The position numbers were made by a program, and so were the translations under genes. The notes beneath the pieces were generated by a model. The model did no database searches. It worked only from the letters and a program-made list of their open reading frames with translations, and was not told the origin of the DNA. Shown here piece after piece: positions 57,301-64,000 of a stretch of DNA of 64,000 nt (within the stretch, counting starts at the first letter, position 1; each line of letters starts with the position of its first letter). Origin of the DNA: Colius striatus (taxonomy: Eukaryota; Chordata; Aves; Coliiformes; Coliidae); the NCBI RefSeq assembly GCF_028858725.1, contig NC_084781.1, positions 3,418,513 through 3,482,512 on the forward strand, in the 5' to 3' direction.

Positions 57301-60300
57301 GATTGGTCAGTAGACATTGGTGCCCTTACTGAGGGCAAAATACAAACCACACTGTAATGACACAGGTTGGACTGACTGACAAGGACCAGAATGTGTGTGT
57401 GTCTACTTTGAATTACTAGAAGAGTGTTAGCCTAGCTGCTTGCTCTGTGGTGTTCATGGCACTGCCCTTCCTTTACAGAAATGGTGACTACTGTGGCAAA
57501 CGTCCTCAAGTTAGGAGCATCCATCAATCTCTACATGTTTCACGGAGGCACCAACTTTGGCTTCATGAACGGTGCTTTGCAGGCTGATGAATACAAGTCA
57601 GATGTCACCAGTTATGGTGAGTTTTCTTCCTTTCACTGCCTTGCCTCTGCACCTATTGTGAGTGCAGCTCAGGTGACCCTTGGGGCTAGTTACAGTTGAC
57701 AGAAGCATTGAGAAATGATCAGTACAACCACTTTGTCATGGAGAGATGAGTTGGAACGTAGCTCAGAAGTAAATGCCTGTCTAAAAGAGGGTTTGCATTA
57801 GGGTTTCCCATTTCCAGACCCATTCCAGGATGTGGAGGATCCCCTCATTCTGAAATGGGATTAGAAGTCACAGATGATGATTTGGCTTATGTTTCCTTCT
57901 TCCTAGGCAAAGATACAGTCTGGGCTTTAGTTTTACCAAGCCAAATTGTTCAGTAAAGCTCTTTTCACCCAACAACCCTTTGTTAAAACTGTTAACTGCT
58001 GACTTGATCTTGTGTGAAATGTTGGACACATGCAAATTAGGTATCTGAAAGGATGCTGCTCCTCAGTGAGTGGCTCTCCTGCAGATTAACCAACTCCACA
58101 GTTGTAGTGACATCCACACAGATAAAAGTGTACAGGTCTACAGCACAATTTCTTTCAGTGCTAAGGAAATTGTGTCTTGGGCTTTTACTTCTGTGATGCC
58201 AGTGTACAGGAAGGCTGCCCCAGAGCTGCTGTACCTTTTTTGAAGCACGTGTTCCTCTCTTTCAGATTATGACGCTGTGCTGACGGAAGCTGGAGACTAC
58301 ACATCCAAATTTTTCAAGCTCCGGCAGCTCTTCAGCGTGATCATTGGTAATTACAAATCCAAGAACCAAAATGCTCTTCTGCCTACAGTGTTAAATCAGA
58401 GACTTGTTTAAACTGGCCCTTCTGCTGGAGCCCTCTCACTCTGGTTGGCTGACTGGCTGGGTGCTTTTTCCTAAAGATGGGAGAGAGGATCAAAAGAGGC
58501 CTGGAGAGGCCTTAAATCTGTGTTGGCTTTTTGCATCTGAAATAGTTGTTCACCTTTCTCTTTTCTCTTTGCATCACAGGCCAGCCTCTGCCTCTCCCTC
58601 CCATGATTGAAAGCAAGGCATCATATGGTGCAATCCTGTTGCATCAGTGTATCTCTCTCTGGGATGTGTTACCATCTCTTTTACAGGTAGTACTACTGAT
58701 TTTAACCCATCTCAGTACTAAAAGGCATCAGCTCTTGGGTAGAAAAGGCAATTAGTGCACTGGCTTGTTAGCCCAGGAGGATAAGGTTGGGGAATGTTTT
58801 GTCAAGGATATGGAAAGGAGGCAAATCTTTATCTCACCTTTTTTACTGCTACTTCACTTTGGAATTCTGGTTTTACAAGTCCTTGGCTCCCTTTCCTGGT
58901 GCCTTGCCTTCATTGCTGTAGCTTTCATAGAGTCATAAGGCAATTCAGGTTGGAACTGGCCTCGGGAGGCTTGCAGGGTAGATGTAACCCGTGGCAGAGT
59001 GGAAGACCTATGTTGAATAAATTGCCTCTTAAATGGCCTGCCAATGCTGAGAGGCCACTTCTGCCCTTGAATCCGTTTCTCCTTTGCAGCCCATTAAGTC
59101 AGAGTTTCCCATTAACATGGAGAATGTGCGTGGAAACGACAGCAGTGGGCAGTCCTTTGGATATGTGCTCTATGAGACCGTCATCTTTGGGGGTGGACAC
59201 CTGCACTCCAGGGACCACGTCCGCGACCGCGCGCAGGTACGGAGCAGCAGCTCTGGCTAACTCCACTCAGGTGGGAATGCATTGGCCTTGGCAGCTGGGG
59301 GGGGAAAGGGGTCAGGCAGGAAGGAAAACCTGAGCTTTGACATCAGAAGTGTGATTTGCTCTTTTCAGTTCTCAGCTAAACCCCAGCCCTTATTGTTTAT
59401 AGATCAGCTTGAGGTTCCAGTCTGCACCACTTGCAATGTCTTGGAACAGCAGCATATTGAATGTTCTGAGAAATGTAATGAGTTTTTTCCCCCATCTAGA
59501 CTGAATCAGTGACACAGTTATGGATAAGGAGTAGAGACAGCTTCCTCCCCAAACACAGCTTCAGTAACCTGTGCAACACATGATTATAGTGTAAGTGATG
59601 AGAAGCTGCTCTCCTCTCTTGTGCTTTGTTCTGCAGGTCTTTGTTAACACCATGTATGTTGGAGAGCTGGACTACAACACAGTGGAGCTCTCCCTTCCTG
59701 AAGGACAGGTAACTAATTGGAGATTATTGCTCACAGCAATGGTACAGAGATAACAAACCCAAGACCCTGCCTTTTAGGCATAGTTCTCAAGAAGGCACCT
59801 CTTGTTGAATGTGTTTAACTAGTGGGTATGGCATCCTGACACAGCAACAGTTGTTATACCTTAATTAGGCACCATTTCACTACTGAAATACAGCCTGATT
59901 TCACTACCAAGTTACTGGTTTTGATTGAGAAGTGGTTTTTGAATGCTTTTTATGGAAGAAACTGAAATCATTGTAGTTCTTTCTGCCCAGAATGTGCCAG
60001 CCTTCCTGCCACCTCCCCAAACTGTAGACGTTGAGTACCAGTAACCTCTGTGCAAACTTAAGTCTGTGTAGGCTTCACCAGCTTTTAAGGGGGGTTTTGG
60101 AGGCATTTGTACTCTCTGTGTCTCAAATGAAACGAGAAGGAATGTCTGTCTAGCTCTGAAAAGTAGTCTCACCGTGGCAGAAGTTGGTAATAAGACTGGT
60201 TATTGATTGAATGCATGTCAACAGAGCTGTGCATGGCTCCATGGGGCAGGCCAGGGGGTGGCCATACTACTTGTTGTTATGGGAGAGCTGTAGGACATAA

Positions 60301-63300
60301 ACCTGTGCTCTGTGGGTCATATCAAAATGGTACTGAAAATGTAACAGGAGGAGAAGAAAACTTCTATGAGAAGGCTGAGAGCTCCTCAGTAGCATGATTA
60401 TTTGCAGGAGCTGAAAGGTATGGGGACACTGTTCTGTCACATAGCCCAGAGCTTTAAACAGAACTCCAACTGCCATAGGTATTGCTGCCACCTCTGCTGA
60501 CCTCTGTTAACCAAGCATTATGGCTGATACAGCACATGCTGTGCACTGGTCCTGCTGATGCTCCTCCTGTTTGTTTTCTACAGGGATTCAGGCAGCTACG
60601 ACTCCTGGTAGAGAACCGCGGTCGCGTCAATTATGGCCTGGCACTGAATGAACAGAGGAAAGGTGAGTTAACTTCTTTGTTCCCAAACTGTCCTAGATAG
60701 CACTCTTGAGTTTAAACACTGTGGAAGTGTCTGTCTTGTGTGTTTTACACAGAACCACGCTGCAGACCCAGTACAGTTCTCATGGTGCTAGCCAAGGCTG
60801 TTGGTGGGAAATGATATGACAGAGGGAGCTTGTTAAAAAACACAACTCTTCATCCCCTGTCTGGAGTGCCTGTAGAGGACAAGTAGTGGGTGCTTGGTGG
60901 CTTGCCTTAAAGCTTCTTGTCTTAGAGAGGTACAACTGAACCCACAGCCACCAGTGAATCTTATTCTGGTCTAGATTTGCTAGGCAGTGTTAGGTTACCC
61001 TTTCTCTCCCTCTGTGAGCATGTTACATCACAGGGAGGGAAGGAAACTGCCTCTGTTCTCCCCTGGGGGATCCCAACATTTAAAAACTCAGCATCAGGAG
61101 GAATGGATTGCATCCTGTTGAGCAGAATTTACTAAAATACTCAAGTCTGTCACTGCTGTGGGGCTGGAAGAGGTTGAAACCCCAGGATTTGAGTGGGGAA
61201 CTTACATGCAAAAACTGTAGAAAGTAGTCTAATGGAGTTAGTAAATGTACTGATTTTATTCTACTGCAGAAGAGGGGCATAAAGCCTCTGCACTGCTTAG
61301 GCAGTCTCAACTGCAGCCTTATAATTAGGAGGCTGGATTAGGACCCAGGCTTTGCCTGCTCCACAGAGAGTAACTTCATCTAACAAGAGAGTGCTAAAGG
61401 TAAATTACTTATTAAGCTGTCTTAAGATGCTGGGATGAAAAGCACTGGATCAGCACTGGACATTAGTGCTAGCCCAGGTTCTATTTTGCTGTGCCTGTTA
61501 GAAGTAACTGATCTAGTGCTTTAAAAAAATCTATACAAGGACAGCTAACTGAAAAACAACAATAACAACAAAACTCCATCTGCTGTGTGTGCCAACAATG
61601 TCTTCTGCTTGGAGGCTTGGTGAGTTGAAGCGAAGGAGAGAGCAGAGAGGCCAAAGCATAGTAATGTTCCCCACTCAATCTGGATGAGCAATGGGACCAT
61701 ATGGACTCTAATTCCATTGCAGAATGTGGCTGCTTTCCATCTCCTGCTGTTCCTCGCATTCACATAGGAAAATCTATCAGCTTTAGCTGTTTTTCAACTC
61801 TTCGTTACCCCCATTGCTCCCGCAGGCTTAATTGGTGACGTCTTCTTGAATAAAACCCCCTTGAGGAACTTCAAGATTTACAGTTTGGAGATGAAACCTG
61901 GCTTCATGAAAAGGTTTGTGGGATTTACATTGTTTTTTCTCCCTCAGTTGAAACCAACTGTTTATAAGCAGCACAAAATCTTTGCTGATACCTTTGCCTG
62001 AAATAGTGCAGCAAACGGCAACACTTTATCCAGCTCGTTATTTAGGAGTGAAATGTATTCCCACTGTGGAAGATTTAAAGACTCCTCACAGCCTGTACAT
62101 CCAGGTTAGATCAGGCAGGTGAAAGAATGGCTTCCCCAAGGGGCTGGGTCCCAGCACACCTACATGTTGATGTTTGTGTCTTCTTTGACATTAGCAATGT
62201 GGCTGACATATTTAGTAATTCAGACTTGCCTGGGACAAATTAATTCTGGGAAGCTACTAATAGTGCATTAACAAGTCCAGATGGCTTCCTCTCTTGTAAG
62301 TTATTTTGCTTTACTTCAGGAAAGATTGAAAAAGAAATCTAGCAGGGGTAACTCAAGGAGCTTCTTAGTAGATGCAGAAAACCTCAGCAACCATTTCAGG
62401 CAGCAGATGCCCTGTGGACTCTGGCCACGATCCAGAGACACTGTTTTCAGTCTTGTTTTTAATACAAGAAAGTAACACATGTGCTTCCCCCAAGATATCA
62501 CAGCTCCTGCATTTTGTGTAGGAAGGAGAGAGGCCATGTTCAACTCTTATGGGAAAAAGTCTACATTTTGCAATCTCTGAGGACAATCCTACCAGGGGCT
62601 GGAGGGCTCCTTGAAGGACGGGGTAACTCACATCACCTTGGACTGCAGGGTTTTAGAAGAATGTTTTCAGTGAGGAACATTAAACCCAGTGAGCTGTCGT
62701 GCCCAAACAAAAGCAGCATTAGTCAAGACTACAGTCAGTTACTGGCAAGTGACCAGCAGCAGTGAAACACAATCAGCAGTGTGCAGGAGGAGGGAGCTCA
62801 TGGTATTATTGTGACAGGAGCTGTCGTGGGCCGTTAGTTGACTCATGCGGCAGCAGTCGAGCTGCGCTGGATCTGTAACTTCCCTGACTCCACAAGATGC
62901 AGTTCCCAAGGGTGGAAAGGAACATGTTCTGACAGAAGCTCGAGGTTTCTGTGGGACTTCCACATGCCTTATTTTCTGTCATTTGTTCCCTGCTCCCAAG
63001 TTGTTGCCACAGGTGAGGGATAATGCCAGGTTGCTTCAAGTTGCACCAGGGGAGGTTCAGACTGGAGATGAGGAAAACCTTAAAGGTCTTTTCCAACCGA
63101 ACCATTTCTCTGATTGTTGTAACAAGACCCATCAGCAGTGGTTTGGAATGGTGTTGAGAGTGAGTGTTGTCCCCCTCAGTGCTGCCTGGTGCTCCCCTGC
63201 TGTGTGTGGTGCTTCCCTTACAGCCTGCGACAGCTGCCTGCATGGAGCACGGTCCCGGATTACTTTGTGGGGCCGGCTTTCTTTCGTGGAAGGCTGTGGA

Positions 63301-63338
63301 TAGAGCATCAGCCACAGGACACTTTCTTGAAGCTACAG
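42342..63338 (+). CDS. GLB1L2: Beta-galactosidase-1-like protein 2 (GH35), partial at 3' end
   Basis: GH35 beta-galactosidase-like protein, predicted to be a type II membrane or secretory-pathway protein. Exons: 42342-42424, 46413-46610, 47186-47254, 47888-47983, 49098-49206, 49330-49422, 51935-52016, 55243-55307, 57021-57105, 57479-57616, 58266-58346, 58580-58686, 59090-59236, 59637-59708, 60584-60662, 61826-61913, 63224-63338, giving 569 in-frame codons. Residues 1-28 combine a basic start (GGRRQRR) with a hydrophobic anchor ([15 protein letters not shown]). GH35 motifs: [32 protein letters not shown], the acid/base Glu in VQVENEYGS (E200), the nucleophile Glu in [15 protein letters not shown] (E274), and [14 protein letters not shown]. 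The last 65-70 residues expected from human GLB1L2 (636 aa) lie off the right edge. By position next to ACAD8 it could be called GLB1L3, but most diagnostic stretches match GLB1L2. Confidence 0.92.
42425..46412 (+). other. GLB1L2 intron 1
   Basis: A 4 kb intron. Apart from the CpG-island end at its start I see no repeat, exon or other gene. Open frames in it have no recognisable homology. Confidence 0.6.
47386..47802 (-). repeat. CR1 LINE 3' fragment
   Basis: Minus-strand CR1 3' region, longest copy in the window. Read on the plus strand it starts 'agaatcccagagtggtgggg', then 'ggctggaaggaccctccaga', 'gggcagcctgggccaggg', 'ccccttgtcctgtcactggc' and 'ttctccaggctgaacagccc'. It fills about two thirds of the 633 bp intron and ends 85 bp before the next exon. 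Confidence 0.93.
51287..51445 (-). repeat. CR1 LINE 3' end, short
   Basis: Minus-strand CR1 end: plus-strand reading 'catagaatggtgggggttgg', 'aagggacctttagagatctt', 'aacatgtccaggtgggtctt'. It belongs to the same general group as the 47386 copy, not the 39477 group. It sits in a GLB1L2 intron. Confidence 0.92.
52093..52343 (+). repeat. CR1 LINE 3' end
   Basis: Plus-strand copy with 'aactcaagttgcaccagggg', 'gtgtcagcccctgtgccagg', 'gagctgaggtgctgagggcc' and 'ttttccaaccaaaattattc' plus a TATGATT tail. It starts 76 bp after the donor of the exon ending at 52016. Confidence 0.92.
52590..52617. repeat. TA microsatellite
   Basis: Alternating TA runs interrupted once by TGTC, about 28 bp, in a GLB1L2 intron. 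Confidence 0.8.
54915..55015. repeat. Possible ancient L3/CR1-like LINE 3' remnant
   Basis: The stretch with 'tttacatggtgcttcttatc', 'gatctccaagtgctttacag' and a following 'gtgacaccccatgag' resembles the 3' end of old amniote L3-type LINEs (family pattern: atctcaaagcgctttacaaa ... cacaacacccctgtgag). It is heavily diverged. The assignment is from memory of the pattern only. Confidence 0.4.
56640..56803 (+). repeat. CR1 LINE 3' end, truncated
   Basis: Plus-strand copy: 'caggctgcccagggaggtgg', 'gagctgaggtgctgagggcc'-like, 'gctgggctgggcagggtgag', then 'cttttttccaaccaaatgat'. It lies in the intron between the GLB1L2 exons at 55243 and 57021. Confidence 0.9.
58925..59000 (-). repeat. Degenerate CR1 3' terminus
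   Basis: 'tcatagagtcataaggcaat' followed by 'caggttggaactggcctcgg' resembles the reverse-complement end of CR1 (tcatagaatcat... ggttggaagggacct) with many changes. It is short and old, in a GLB1L2 intron. Confidence 0.6.
63022..63117 (+). repeat. CR1 LINE 3' end with internal deletion
   Basis: 'aagttgcaccaggggaggtt' and 'agatgaggaaaaccttaaag' run straight into 'gtcttttccaaccgaacc', so the middle of the 3' UTR present in the 52093 copy is missing. It lies about 107 bp before the last GLB1L2 exon in the window. Confidence 0.85.
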
Positions 63339-64000
63339 GCAAGTCCTGTTTTTCCTTTCCCACTAGTTTTTTTTCATCAAGGCACTTTAAAAGCTGTTTA
63401 GACACTTGTGTAGTAGCTCTGACCGAGCTCTGGCTTGTAGTCCATAGTTTTGCAATCTTATGATCCTGGAGAATCACTCTGAGGGTGTGGAAGTCCTCTC
63501 AAGCTTGCAGGTAATTCTGCTCAGTCTGTAGTGGTCCTGATGACAAAACATGTGCAATACTGACCCTTCGAAGCTGCTCATGAACACTTAGTCTGTTTTA
63601 CTGACATGGAAATGTTATTTCAGATCTAGTTGCAGAGGAGTAATGGGCATGAAAATTACAGGAGGCACTAGTTTTATCTCTGCCTCCTCAACATGATATG
63701 GAAAGAGTCACTTTGTAGGCAAGGCATGAAGAGTTACTGTTCACATCTTCCTTCTGAGGAGGATTGCTGCTCTTGCATAGAACTTGAGATACTCAGTATT
63801 ACTAAACATCCTCCTCTGATTTCACTCCCTGAGAGCCAGGGTTCATGCCAGTCATTACTGTACAGCTCATTTGCCATTTCTGCTGTGCTGTAAATTATGC
63901 TAGTCAGTAGCAATACAGTGGTTTTGTCACCTGGGTAATAGGTGAGGGGAGATACTCTTTGCTTGAGAAGAAATAAAGATATGTCTGTTCAAATAGGTGA
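63339..64000 (+). other. GLB1L2 intron, part, to window edge
   Basis: This follows the GC-type donor at 63339. I looked for the next conserved exon (family motif GQNLGRYWNIGPQ) and did not find it. Nothing else was recognised. Confidence 0.65.

Overview
The window is a nuclear segment of a bird genome. Its genes have many short exons with GT-AG introns, CpG-rich promoters and scattered CR1 LINE fragments, some ending in the CR1 3' tail seen in birds. Gene content and order match the conserved vertebrate block known from human 11q25: NCAPD3, VPS26B, THYN1, ACAD8, then a GLB1-like gene. The order of bird cannot be fixed from this stretch. I assembled exons by hand from splice sites, reading phase and remembered human proteins. 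Every junction keeps frame, and the complete genes give 336 aa (VPS26B), 242 aa (THYN1) and 409 aa (ACAD8).

Layout: 814-19222 (-) holds the first 24 coding exons of NCAPD3 (condensin II), with the 3' part of the gene off the left edge. A CpG-rich divergent promoter at about 19.16-19.75 kb is shared with VPS26B (19752-26587, +, retromer), which is followed by a probable long 3' UTR. THYN1 (30206-33925, -) runs tail-to-tail with VPS26B and head-to-head with ACAD8 (34845-40983, +, mitochondrial valine catabolism). The THYN1/ACAD8 promoter carries a ZNF143-type motif. GLB1L2 (42342 to beyond the right edge, +) is a GH35 beta-galactosidase-like type II membrane protein; 17 coding exons (569 codons) lie in the window.

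The five genes do not form a pathway. They are housekeeping neighbours linked by two bidirectional promoters and one convergent pair of 3' ends. No virus-derived element, CRISPR, tRNA or rRNA was recognised, and I found no previously undescribed system. The observations most worth checking are two GC-AG introns in GLB1L2, a short THYN1 start exon with an unusual donor, a pair of equal-length frame-neutral exons in NCAPD3, whether the GLB gene is GLB1L2 or GLB1L3, and the promoter motifs.
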